Assembly: GCF_002119685.1 (NCBI RefSeq)
Contig: NZ_CP021108.1
Coordinates: 4,712,001-4,776,000, forward strand
Reading direction: 5' to 3'
Origin: Bordetella genomosp. 8
Lineage (GTDB): Bacteria; Pseudomonadota; Gammaproteobacteria; Burkholderiales; Burkholderiaceae_B
DNA length: 64,000 nucleotides
Under the pieces are notes generated by a model that was not told the origin of the DNA, did no database searches, and saw nothing but the letters and a program-made list of their open reading frames with translations. How positions within the stretch are numbered: position 1 is the first letter of the stretch; each line of letters starts with the position of its first letter. Made by a program: the position numbers and the translations under genes. Shown in pieces: positions 19,100 through 28,160 of this stretch.

Positions 19100-20476
19100 T
19101 CATAACCCGACGTGCTGCCGGATGGTGGCCAATGGGCGGCGCAACATCCAATAGACCAGCGGCACCCGGTCGCCGACCAGCTTGGCGGTGCCCTTCAGCC
19201 CCACTCGCTGGCCGGCGGCACCGTCGATGCGGGCCCGCACGCGGTAGGCGTAGCTACCGTCGGGACGAGGCACGGCGTCATGGGCGACGTAGCGCAAGCG
19301 CGCCGACACCGAGTCCAAGGGCGCGGAAGCAAGATAAAGCTCGACCATGGCCTCACTCTTCAGCGGGATCGCATCGCCGATGGGCAGCCACGCCTCGACT
19401 TCCACGTCGTCCGGCGCGGCGATGCGCATGATACGTTCGCCCGTCTGCACAGGCTTGCCTATCCATTCGCTGGGATCGTCGAAGAGCGCGATGCCGTCGC
19501 GCGGCGCGGTCACACGGGACCGCTCGAACTGACCGCGCGCGTAGTCGGCCTCGGCCTGCTTTTCTTCGATCTTGCCGCTCAGGATGGCCAACTGCGCCTT
19601 GGATTTGGAATCGGACAAGGCTTGCTGGGCGTATTGCCGGTATTCAGCCTGCGCCGCGGCCAGCGCCTGCCTGGCGACTTCCAGTCGTGTGGCGATGGGT
19701 GCTTCATCGAAGTTGAACAGCGCCTGGCCAGCCTTCACGAATTGATTGGGCTGGACCTGGAATTGTGCGACCACCCCGTCCACGGGAGCGCGGATAACCG
19801 CAGGATCCGCCGGCACCAGCTCACCCGGCGCGAGCACGGACAAGCGCACCGGACAGCACAGTATCGCCAGCAACAGCGCGGCAACCCAGGTACATCGCTG
19901 TCGCCACCAAGGTTTGCCGGGCTCGCGCTCGACCACGGCTTTGGCGGTAACCCTGGCGCGCTGCCAGGACCACCCCGCGGCGGCGCCCTGCCCGCGCCAG
20001 GCGTGATGCCAGGCGCTGACCCACTCCACCATCAAGGCAATGGCCTCGTCGGACCATGGAACGTCGGCCGCGAGAAACAAGCCGCCGCCCCCACCTTCGC
20101 GGGGGCGCCCACCGAAGGGCAGCCACAAGCCGTACGACGGCAGCCACTCCGTCCATTCGTCGGCCAGGGCGTCCGGCAAATCGGCGGCCGTGACCGGCAT
20201 CGCGGACGCGGACCGGTCATGCAGGACGCGGCAAACCTTCGCCAGCCATTGTGCGTACGGGGCATTGGCTTCGGGCTCCACGACGCCGGACAGCGATTCC
20301 AGGCCCTTATCGGCCAGCCACAGCGCGCCTTGCCGGTACGGCGCCAGGGCATGGGAATCATTGACGATCATGAAGGCGAGCTCGATCGCGCTGTCCGCCG
20401 CGCGAGCGCGGCGGCACAAATCGAGCAGCACCAGCAGGGGATGTGCGACCGAAGGCGCCTGCGCCGCGACGGTCAC
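19100..20476 (-). CDS. HlyD-family membrane adaptor with N-terminal cytosolic (GAF-like) domain
   Basis: This is a 458-residue protein with a large cytosolic head (about residues 1-190, alpha/beta, GAF-like in outline), one transmembrane helix (about residues 200-216) and a periplasmic HlyD-type adaptor. The adaptor shows the lipoyl half motifs VIRAPVDGVVAQFQVQPNQF near residue 235 and SRVTAPRDGIALFDDPSEW, an alpha-hairpin between them, and the beta-barrel ending in a hydrophobic tail. A GTG start was chosen because GGAGG precedes it at about ten bases and no ATG gives the head domain intact. It lies 40 bases after the repeat-protein stop and 10 bases before the M50 gene. HlyD proteins normally have only a short cytosolic tail, so the head domain is unusual and may sense or recruit substrate. 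Confidence 0.82.
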   Translation of the reverse strand: MTVAAQAPSVAHPLLVLLDLCRRARAADSAIELAFMIVNDSHALAPYRQGALWLADKGLESLSGVVEPEANAPYAQWLAKVCRVLHDRSASAMPVTAADLPDALADEWTEWLPSYGLWLPFGGRPREGGGGGLFLAADVPWSDEAIALMVEWVSAWHHAWRGQGAAAGWSWQRARVTAKAVVEREPGKPWWRQRCTWVAALLLAILCCPVRLSVLAPGELVPADPAVIRAPVDGVVAQFQVQPNQFVKAGQALFNFDEAPIATRLEVARQALAAAQAEYRQYAQQALSDSKSKAQLAILSGKIEEKQAEADYARGQFERSRVTAPRDGIALFDDPSEWIGKPVQTGERIMRIAAPDDVEVEAWLPIGDAIPLKSEAMVELYLASAPLDSVSARLRYVAHDAVPRPDGSYAYRVRARIDGAAGQRVGLKGTAKLVGDRVPLVYWMLRRPLATIRQHVGL

Positions 20477-20516
20477 GGCCCTTGCCTCCGAGAGGACGCG
20501 ATCGACGTGGCTAGGG

Positions 20517-23500
20517 TCATGCGCCAGGCCCCTGCAGGGATCTGGCCAGCGCCGCCAGGCGATCGACGACGCCCGTGCCGCCGCGCTGCTGCGCCGCCTG
20601 ATGCAGTTGATCGCTCAAGCCCGCGCGGCCCTCGTGGCCGGACAGCATGGACGCCTGCCGCGCGCCAACCCGGATATGGAACACCGTCTGCGCTTCGTTT
20701 CCCGCCGCATCGCGCGCGATCACGCGGACGGCGATTTCACCCGACATACCACTCGGTGCGTCGACGACGAACTTGCCAGCGCGGCTATCGAAACGCACCC
20801 AGGCCGGCAAGGGCTTGCCGTCCCGCAGTTGGGCGACGAGCTGGATCGCCGCATTGGGATCGGTATGGGCAAAGGCATCGGGCGGAATGCTGACTTCGAC
20901 GCGGCTGGCTGGCGCCACGATCAGGTCGCCCATGCCGCGGTTCAACATCAGGCCCTGGTTTTCCGCCGAGGACGGCATTACGACCACCTGGAAACTGCTG
21001 CCGTGGGTAAGGGCTGACCTGTCCGGACGGCCCAGGTCTCTCAGGCCGTCGCTCGGGTAGGCGATACCCGTGCCCGCAAGCGACGGCATGACCGCGCTCA
21101 AATCGCCGGCCAGCCCCTCGGCCAGCAGGGACGATTGCAGGCGCGGCGGCAGGAACTCGATTGCGGGCTCCTGCAGCGTGATGACACCCGACAACGGCCG
21201 ATCCGCCGCGCGATCGCGGTCGAATGGCAAGGGCGCCGTGACGGAAAATATAGGCGGTAGCGGCCGCGGCAGCGGCGGCGGGAGCGCCTGTTCCGGTGTG
21301 GCGGGCGGTGTGGCGGGCGGTGGGGAGTCCGGTGGCTGAGGCGGCTGGGGTGGCTGAGGCGACGCTGCCAGGCTCAGTACGCCGCTCGCGCTGCTGGCAT
21401 TGCCCGCGACGTCGGTCACCGTGGCCGTCACGCCGTAGCTGGCGCCAGCCTCCAGCGTAATGCTGCCACTGGCCGGCGTGGCCGACGCCAGATCCAGGCT
21501 CCAGCGTCCGCCGACCGGCACGACGCGATATACGGCGTCGCCTACGCGCACCGTCAGCGATTCCCCGGCACCCAAGGCGGCATCGCCGACCAGGACCGGC
21601 GCCCCGCCGGCGCCCTGCACCGAAACCACAGTGGGCGTGGCAGGCGGCGTAGCGTCGACCTCGTACGCCTGTCCGTGGACCGGCCCGGTATTGCCGGCGG
21701 CATCGACGACCCGTAATTGCAGCGTTCCGCTGGCCGCCAACGTGACGCCATCCCAGGCCAGCGTCGTACCGGTTATCTTGCCGGTGATGTCGATCCAGGT
21801 CGCGCCGCCATCCAGGGACCCGTAGGCACGATCGCCGCTGTCCAGCGGGTGGCTCAGCGTGGCCCTGATGGTCTGGCCGGCCACGGCGGTGATGAAATCG
21901 CCTTGGGATGCGCCGGTATCGGCGGACAGCGCCAGGTCGGCGAACGCAGCCGACGGCGCCGTCGTATCGATCACGATGGCCTTGTTCGCGCCCAGGGAGC
22001 CTGCGCCGCCTGGCGCAGCCAGGTCCAGGCTCGCGTCCTGCATTCCGGCCGACTGCCGTATCGCGCCGCCGTTCAACAACAGCGCTCCGATGGCGGCATA
22101 GTCCAGATCGGCGGTATCCTGCCCCGCGCCGATGATGTAGGTAAAGACGAGCGTGGTGCTGCCCGAACCGCTGGTGTAGCGGGCGGTTCCGCCGTTGTTC
22201 AACGACAGCGTGGGCGTGCCGCCTGCCGTATCCACCGTGACTGCCCTACTGAAGGTTACCGTGACGGCCACCGTATCGCCCGCCTTGTACAGGCCATCGG
22301 GCGTCGTGGCCGCGACATCGGTAACGACTGTCCGCGTGCCATCCACATTGATCGCCGCCGTGCTGCCGACGTTGTTCAGCGTGAGCGTGGCATCGTTGCC
22401 GGCGAGGTCCGCGAGCGCACCGCCGTTGGCGTTCAGTCCGCCTATCGTGACGCCGTCGGCATCGTGGTCGGCATTCGTCACCGTATAGCGGAAGACCAGG
22501 TCGCTGGTGCCCGATCCAGATTGGTAAGTCGCATACACGGTGGTAGTGCCGATGGCCAGCGCGATACGCGGCGTGCCGCCCGTCGTATCCACCGTCACCG
22601 CTTCGGAGAAGTGAACCGTGAAATCGAGATTCTGGCCAGCGTAGTAGGTGCCGTTCGCCGGCACGGTGACCGTGCCGACCTCGGGCGCCGAGGTATCGAG
22701 CACGTAGGCGTGTGCAAAGACCGCGCCGCTATTGCCCGCGGCGTCCACGACGCGAACCTGCAGCGTACCGCTCGCGGCCAATGCGCCCAAGCAAGACCAG
22801 GTGTTAGCGCCTGCGGTGGCCGCGGCGACGATCCAGCTGTTGCCGCCGTCCAGCGACACCTCCACGCTTTCGCCGCTGCCCAGATTGGCGCTCAGCGTGC
22901 CGGAGATGGCTTGCACGGCGGTATTGGTGATGAAGTCGCCGGCGATACCGGAGTCCACCGAGAAGGCGGCCGTCGCGACCGTCGTGGTGGGCGCAGTGGT
23001 ATCGATGGTCACGAGCAAGCCGGAGGAGGCGCCGCTGACGTTGCCGGCGGCGTCGGTGGCCTTGGCGGTGATCGTGTGCGAGCCGTCGGTCAAGGGCACG
23101 GAGGTGATCGACCACACGCCGCCGGCCACCGCCACCGAACCCAGCACGCTGCCGTCTCCGTCGTACAGCGTCACCGTCGACCCGTTCTCTCCCGTACCTG
23201 TGAAAACAGGCGTGTCGTTGCTGGTGATGTTGTCCGAATGGGACGTACCGCTATCGCTGCCACTCGTCATGACGGGCTGCGAAGGGACATCCGGGGCCAG
23301 CGTATCGAAGCTGAGCGCGGGCAAAAGCGCTCCCGCGCCGCTGTTACCGGCGACGTCGATATAGCTGGACGCGGTCACGCTGATGCTGGCGCTGCCCGCG
23401 TCCACGTTAGGCGTAGGGGTGAAGGTCGCCGTGCGCGTCGTTCCGGACCCGGAGAGCGGTCCCAGCGTGCCGCCGCTGACCACGATATCAGCCGACGTAA

Positions 23501-26500
23501 AGGTGGTGCCCGGGTCTTCGCTGAAGGTGAAGGTGATGGTCGCGGTCTCGCCCATCTTCAACGTCGCCACGTCGCTCGAAATGGTCAGCGCGGGCGCGGT
23601 GGTGTCGATGGTAACGTCCAGGCCTGCCGAGGCGGCGCTGACGTTGCCGGCGGGATCCGTGGCCTTGGCCGTCAGGGTGTGCGCGCCCGCGCTCAGCGCC
23701 AAGCTGGTAATCGACCAGTTGCCGGCCGTCGCGACGACCGATCCGAGCACGGTCGTGCCGTCGGTGTCGTAGAGCGTCACGGTGGAACCGGTCTCCGCCG
23801 TGCCGGTGAACGTAGGCGTCGTGTCCGAAGTGATGTTGTCCGAGTTTGACGTGCCGGCATCCGTGGCGCTGGTCATGTTCGGCGCCGAAGGGGCGGCCGG
23901 CGCGGTGTGATCCAGCGCATAGGTTTCGCCGGCGTTGTACCCCCCTTGGATAGCGATCCCGCCAGCATTCTCGATGCCGGTGCTCGCGCCGTTCAGATCC
24001 AGGCGCAGCATGCCGTCGCCGCCGAGCATATCCACTACGACGGTATAGGTGGAACCGCCACCGGAGACGGACGCGATCCGGCCCGAGGCGGTGCCGGTCG
24101 GGGTAAGCGTGAAGTCGCTCGCATCGACGCCCGTCACGGCTTCGCTGAATGTCACCGTATAGCTGACCGACGTGGCGGACGCGCCGACCTGCACGGACGC
24201 GCCGCCCGCACGCCCAATGGCGCTGACCGTTGGGATATCCGACACCGTGAACGTAAAGGCGCGGTAGCTGACATTGCCGGCGGTATCGGAGGCGGCGACG
24301 TAGATGTGGTACGAACCCATGCTGAGCGAAGCGCCACCGACCCGCAGCGCGTTGCCGACGATGGCGAAACTGCCGTTGTTCGCATCGTTGGTACCGTTAC
24401 CCGCCGCCAGGCTGTAGCTGACCGCCAGCCCATCGGTGGACGACAATGTCGCGATCGACGATCCGGCGCTCGCGCTCACGCTCGTCACGGTCGTTGTGCT
24501 CAGGTCCAATCCGGTCGGCGCGGTGGTGTCGACGGTGAACGTCAGTCCCGGTGAGGCGCTCGCGGCATTGCCGGCGAGATCCGTCACCACGGCGGTGACG
24601 ACATGGCTGCCCTCGGCCAGCGCGGGGGCCGTGAAGGACCATGTGCCACCGGCCGCCGTCGTGCTGCCGAGCAGCGTCGCGCCGTCATACAGCTCGACGG
24701 TGGTGCCGCTTTCCGCTGTCCCGGTGAATGTAGGCGTCGTATCCGACGTGATGTTGTCGGTGGCGGACGCTCCTGAATCGGTGCCGGCCGTCATATCGGG
24801 CGTCGAAGACGGCGCGGGGGCTGTCGTATCCAGCACGTAGGCTTGGGCGTAGACCGTACCGTCGTTGCCCGCCGCATCCGTGACCTTGAGCAGCAGCGTG
24901 TTGCTGCCGCTCAGTACCGCGCCGGTCCAGGTCAGCGAAGTGCCGGACACATGGGAGGTGAGATTGACCCAGCTCTGCCCGTTATCGAGCGATCCGTAAA
25001 CGACATCGCCCGGATTCGGGGCGCTACTCAATGTCGCCGTGATGGTCTGGGAAGCGACGTTGGTGACGAAGTCGGTGGCGCTGTCGCCCGTATCGGCGGA
25101 CAGGGAAGCATTGGACACCGCGCTGGTCGGCTTGACGTTGTCCACCGTGGCATTGCTGGTGTCCGACGTCGTGGTGGTATTGCCCGCGTTGTCGGTGACC
25201 TTGACGGAGACATTGCGATTGGCGACGCCGTCCAGCGCGCCGGCAACGATGGTATACGTGGCAGTCCAGACGCCGCCGGAGTTGGTGGCCGCCACCGCGG
25301 CGCCGCCGCCGAACTGGCTGAAATCGAACGTGACGCCGCTGAGGGTATCGACGTTGTTATCGCCTGCCGCCGTGTTGTTCCAGGTCGCCGTGACCGTGTC
25401 GCCGATGCGATAGGCGCCGCCGATCCCGGTGCCGCCGGTGATGCCGACGTTGCCGTCGGTCACGGTGGGTGCAACGTTGTCGATGGTGAGATTGCTCGTA
25501 TCGGCCGCGGTTGTGATGTTGCCCGCGTTGTCCGTGACGGTGACCGTAACGTTGCGCGCGACGGCGTCAACCGCGCCGCTGGCGATGGTGTAGCTGGCGC
25601 TCCATATACCGCCTGTGTTGACGCCGACCACCGATGCGCCGCCGCCGAACTGGCTGAAATCGAATCTGACGCTGCCAAGGCTGTCGGAGTTGCTGTCGCC
25701 ACCGGCGGTGTTGTCCCAAATGGCCGTGATGGTGTCGCCGATGCGATAAGTCCCACCGGGGCCGCTGCCGGCGCTGGTGATGCCGATCCGCGCATCGGTC
25801 ACTATCGGGGCGACGATGTCCACGGACAAGTTGGTGGTATCGCCGGTGAAAGCAGTACCGGCATCGTTGAACGCGCTGACCCGGACATTGCGGTTGGTGG
25901 CGTCCACGGAGCCGGCCACGAGCGTATAGCTGGCCGTCCAGATCCCGCCGGAATTGGTGGCCGCGACAGTGGAGGGTCCGCCGAATTGCGAGAAGTCCAT
26001 CGTCACGCCGTTCAACTCGGCATTGTTGTCGCCGGTCGCGGTGTTATCCCAGACCGCGGTGACGGTGTCGCCGATCCGATAGGCGCCGCCCACTCCGGAA
26101 CCGGTCGAAGTGATGGAGATATTCGCGTCGGTGGCCACCGGAAAAGCCGGTATGGCCTTGACGTTCAAGATATCGAAATTCTGGAACAGGCCGAAATCGC
26201 TCGAGCTCAATACCACTTGGGTAACGTGGTTCAGCGGCGAGCTGAAGCTCGACAGCGTCTGCCAGGCGTTGACCAGCGAATTGATCGTAAAGTTGGCCGT
26301 GGAGCCGTTGGCGTACCGGACTTGCATCGCCAGGCTGCCCGACGCGACGCCGACCTGGAAAGACCCGACATCGAACTCATAACCGGCCTGGATCGAGATG
26401 GTCAGCTTGATATCGTTACCGCCGCCCGTACCTTCGTAGGCATACAAGCCGTCGCTGCCGTAGGAGAGATCATCTATTCCCATGCCACCAAAGCCGGTGC

Positions 26501-27344
26501 CGCCCGTGAAGCTGACCGTTGCGCCGCCCAGCTGTTTCTGTATCAACATGGAACTATAGTCGGCGTCGGAATCGGTGAAGGTAACGACCGTCAGCAGGCC
26601 ATGGTAGTCGGCGATTTGCAGGGCGCGCGCGTCGATCTGCCCGGTATGCGCCTCCAGCGACCAGTCGCCGCCCCTGTCCGCCGCTCCCGTCGCGTCCGTC
26701 GACGCCGCCACATCGGCGCCGGTAAGCCGCGCCATATCGTCGATCAGGCGCTGCCCATCGCTGCCGGACGCGATATCGCAGCCGTAGAGCAGCAGGTCGC
26801 CGCCGGCATTGAGCGCGCGGCCGATCTCGGCGAGTTCGGCCTGCACCGTGGACGAGGACAGCGAGGCATCGGTCAGCACATCGGTACCCAGGTTCAGCTT
26901 GCCTTCCGACCCGTGCGACAGGATATGGATGGCGTCGTAGCCGCCATGACTCCGCGCCCAGCCGGCGATCTGTGCCAACCCCTCCTTGTTGCCGTCGAAT
27001 TCGACGATGGCCACGCCCGCGCGTACGCCGGCCTCCAGCGTCCGGTAATCGGCGACCGATGTGTCGACGAAGACGACCTCCTTCCTGCCATTGTTGCGGC
27101 TGGCGTCGGCCTCGCGCACCTGGTGCGCGGCGGCCGCGGCCTCGGCCGCCTGCGCCGCGGCATGGGCATCCGGTTTCGCCTGCGTGTCATGCGCGGCCGT
27201 CGCCGCCGCCGCCCCATCGAACATGAAGCGGGGCTCCAGCGACAGCACCCGGGAGGCCCGACGCAGGTTCTGCCGCGGGGCGGCGCCAGCCTGCGACGCA
27301 CGCGACTGGTGGATCAGGCGAAAGGGCAGGAAAAGGTCATTCAT
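20517..27344 (-). CDS. Giant LEPR-motif/DUF4347 surface or secreted protein with Ig-like repeats
   Basis: This is a 2275-residue protein. A basic N-terminal stretch leads to LEPRFMFDGAAAAT (residues 37-50), a motif found at the N-terminus of many giant exported proteins. DUF4347 follows (about 88-250) with H144 in LSHGSEG and C189 in LLYGCDIASG, spaced like a clan CD cysteine-protease dyad. A beta-rich domain (about 255-400) precedes tandem Ig-like modules to about residue 1985, including three modules of about 111 residues sharing YRIGDTVTA, DFSQFGG and NSGG motifs. A Pro-rich linker (about 1990-2030) and a C-terminal part with a putative-Ig segment near 2160-2235 complete it. No RTX nonapeptides or C-terminal T1SS-type Asp-box are visible. 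The gene lies between the two adaptor genes, so it is the likely cargo, probably an adhesin. Confidence 0.9.
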   Translation of the reverse strand: MNDLFLPFRLIHQSRASQAGAAPRQNLRRASRVLSLEPRFMFDGAAAATAAHDTQAKPDAHAAAQAAEAAAAAHQVREADASRNNGRKEVVFVDTSVADYRTLEAGVRAGVAIVEFDGNKEGLAQIAGWARSHGGYDAIHILSHGSEGKLNLGTDVLTDASLSSSTVQAELAEIGRALNAGGDLLLYGCDIASGSDGQRLIDDMARLTGADVAASTDATGAADRGGDWSLEAHTGQIDARALQIADYHGLLTVVTFTDSDADYSSMLIQKQLGGATVSFTGGTGFGGMGIDDLSYGSDGLYAYEGTGGGNDIKLTISIQAGYEFDVGSFQVGVASGSLAMQVRYANGSTANFTINSLVNAWQTLSSFSSPLNHVTQVVLSSSDFGLFQNFDILNVKAIPAFPVATDANISITSTGSGVGGAYRIGDTVTAVWDNTATGDNNAELNGVTMDFSQFGGPSTVAATNSGGIWTASYTLVAGSVDATNRNVRVSAFNDAGTAFTGDTTNLSVDIVAPIVTDARIGITSAGSGPGGTYRIGDTITAIWDNTAGGDSNSDSLGSVRFDFSQFGGGASVVGVNTGGIWSASYTIASGAVDAVARNVTVTVTDNAGNITTAADTSNLTIDNVAPTVTDGNVGITGGTGIGGAYRIGDTVTATWNNTAAGDNNVDTLSGVTFDFSQFGGGAAVAATNSGGVWTATYTIVAGALDGVANRNVSVKVTDNAGNTTTTSDTSNATVDNVKPTSAVSNASLSADTGDSATDFVTNVASQTITATLSSAPNPGDVVYGSLDNGQSWVNLTSHVSGTSLTWTGAVLSGSNTLLLKVTDAAGNDGTVYAQAYVLDTTAPAPSSTPDMTAGTDSGASATDNITSDTTPTFTGTAESGTTVELYDGATLLGSTTAAGGTWSFTAPALAEGSHVVTAVVTDLAGNAASASPGLTFTVDTTAPTGLDLSTTTVTSVSASAGSSIATLSSTDGLAVSYSLAAGNGTNDANNGSFAIVGNALRVGGASLSMGSYHIYVAASDTAGNVSYRAFTFTVSDIPTVSAIGRAGGASVQVGASATSVSYTVTFSEAVTGVDASDFTLTPTGTASGRIASVSGGGSTYTVVVDMLGGDGMLRLDLNGASTGIENAGGIAIQGGYNAGETYALDHTAPAAPSAPNMTSATDAGTSNSDNITSDTTPTFTGTAETGSTVTLYDTDGTTVLGSVVATAGNWSITSLALSAGAHTLTAKATDPAGNVSAASAGLDVTIDTTAPALTISSDVATLKMGETATITFTFSEDPGTTFTSADIVVSGGTLGPLSGSGTTRTATFTPTPNVDAGSASISVTASSYIDVAGNSGAGALLPALSFDTLAPDVPSQPVMTSGSDSGTSHSDNITSNDTPVFTGTGENGSTVTLYDGDGSVLGSVAVAGGVWSITSVPLTDGSHTITAKATDAAGNVSGASSGLLVTIDTTAPTTTVATAAFSVDSGIAGDFITNTAVQAISGTLSANLGSGESVEVSLDGGNSWIVAAATAGANTWSCLGALAASGTLQVRVVDAAGNSGAVFAHAYVLDTSAPEVGTVTVPANGTYYAGQNLDFTVHFSEAVTVDTTGGTPRIALAIGTTTVYATYQSGSGTSDLVFRYTVTNADHDADGVTIGGLNANGGALADLAGNDATLTLNNVGSTAAINVDGTRTVVTDVAATTPDGLYKAGDTVAVTVTFSRAVTVDTAGGTPTLSLNNGGTARYTSGSGSTTLVFTYIIGAGQDTADLDYAAIGALLLNGGAIRQSAGMQDASLDLAAPGGAGSLGANKAIVIDTTAPSAAFADLALSADTGASQGDFITAVAGQTIRATLSHPLDSGDRAYGSLDGGATWIDITGKITGTTLAWDGVTLAASGTLQLRVVDAAGNTGPVHGQAYEVDATPPATPTVVSVQGAGGAPVLVGDAALGAGESLTVRVGDAVYRVVPVGGRWSLDLASATPASGSITLEAGASYGVTATVTDVAGNASSASGVLSLAASPQPPQPPQPPDSPPPATPPATPEQALPPPLPRPLPPIFSVTAPLPFDRDRAADRPLSGVITLQEPAIEFLPPRLQSSLLAEGLAGDLSAVMPSLAGTGIAYPSDGLRDLGRPDRSALTHGSSFQVVVMPSSAENQGLMLNRGMGDLIVAPASRVEVSIPPDAFAHTDPNAAIQLVAQLRDGKPLPAWVRFDSRAGKFVVDAPSGMSGEIAVRVIARDAAGNEAQTVFHIRVGARQASMLSGHEGRAGLSDQLHQAAQQRGGTGVVDRLAALARSLQGPGA
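25281..26150. repeat. Three tandem Ig-like module repeats inside the giant gene
   Basis: The segment encoding YRIGDTVTA recurs at about 25405, 25741 and 26074, that is every 336 and 333 bases (112 and 111 codons). Flanking DFSQFGG and NAGNxTT-type segments repeat in register. Similarity at DNA level is high enough to be seen by eye, implying recent duplication or gene conversion. Later modules in the gene are much more diverged. Confidence 0.85.
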
Positions 27345-27350
27345 GATGGG

Positions 27351-28148
27351 TCAGGATCCGCTGGGAGGTGCCATCAGCACCTTGCCGCTCATGCCGGCCA
27401 TGAGCTCGCTGAAACCGCCGTCGATGACCGCGGTCAGTTTGATGGATTGGCTTACCGGGTCCACCCGGGCGCCGATGCGCTGCACCTTGGCCGGATAGGT
27501 CTTGCCTGTTTCGTCGATCGCCACCTCAAAGCGCTGGTCGGGCTTGAGCCAGACCAACCATTTGCTCGGCACGATGAAGTCCAGTTCGAGCGCGGAATCG
27601 TCGAGTATTTCCAGCATGGGCTGGCCGGGCTGCACGTACTGCTGGGGCCGCACCCGCTGTTCCGCGACACGGCCGTCGAAGGGCGCGACGATGCGGCACT
27701 TGTCCAGCACGATGTCCGCCAACGAGACCTCGGCGCGCGCCTTGCCGGCTTCCGCCTCCGAAATCTCCAGCTCGACCTTGCCCACCGAATTGAGTTGCGC
27801 AAGGCGCTTGTTCGCGGCGTACGTATGTTCGGCGGCCGCCAGCGCCGCCCGGGCCTTGCGGGACTGCGCCTGCTGCAAGGCGCAGTCCAGCGACACCAGC
27901 GTCTGGCCCGCCTTGAAACGGCCGCCTTCCGGCACGTCGATACGGTTGATCTTGGCGCCTATTTCGGCGGAGACAGTGGTGTAGCGGCGTGGCACCAGCT
28001 CCGCGCGGATGTCTTGCCTTTCTATTGCCGTGGACGGCGCCGCGGGCGGCATTGTCTGGGCCGCCGCGCTGCCCGCCCCCAGCAGAAAGGCGGTCAGCAG
28101 CACCGCCCGCGAGTGGCGCGCGCGGCGGCGGAAATTCGTTCGGCGCAT
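27351..28148 (-). CDS. Periplasmic adaptor protein (membrane fusion protein, RND/HlyD type)
   Basis: This is a 265-residue exported adaptor. A signal peptide of about 30 residues (RAVLLTAFLLGAGSAAAQ) precedes a short MFP core: a lipoyl half (INRIDVPEGGRFKAGQTLVS), a coiled-coil hairpin (QAQSRKARAALAAAEHTYAA) and the second half (CRIVAPFDGRVAEQRVRPQQ), then a beta-barrel. It is shorter than typical adaptors, lacking the membrane-proximal domain. It sits six bases from the giant gene and 12 bases from the TolC-like gene, so it probably links that outer-membrane channel to the inner-membrane parts encoded downstream. Confidence 0.85.
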   Translation of the reverse strand: MRRTNFRRRARHSRAVLLTAFLLGAGSAAAQTMPPAAPSTAIERQDIRAELVPRRYTTVSAEIGAKINRIDVPEGGRFKAGQTLVSLDCALQQAQSRKARAALAAAEHTYAANKRLAQLNSVGKVELEISEAEAGKARAEVSLADIVLDKCRIVAPFDGRVAEQRVRPQQYVQPGQPMLEILDDSALELDFIVPSKWLVWLKPDQRFEVAIDETGKTYPAKVQRIGARVDPVSQSIKLTAVIDGGFSELMAGMSGKVLMAPPSGS

Positions 28149-28160
28149 GCCATGTCTCCG

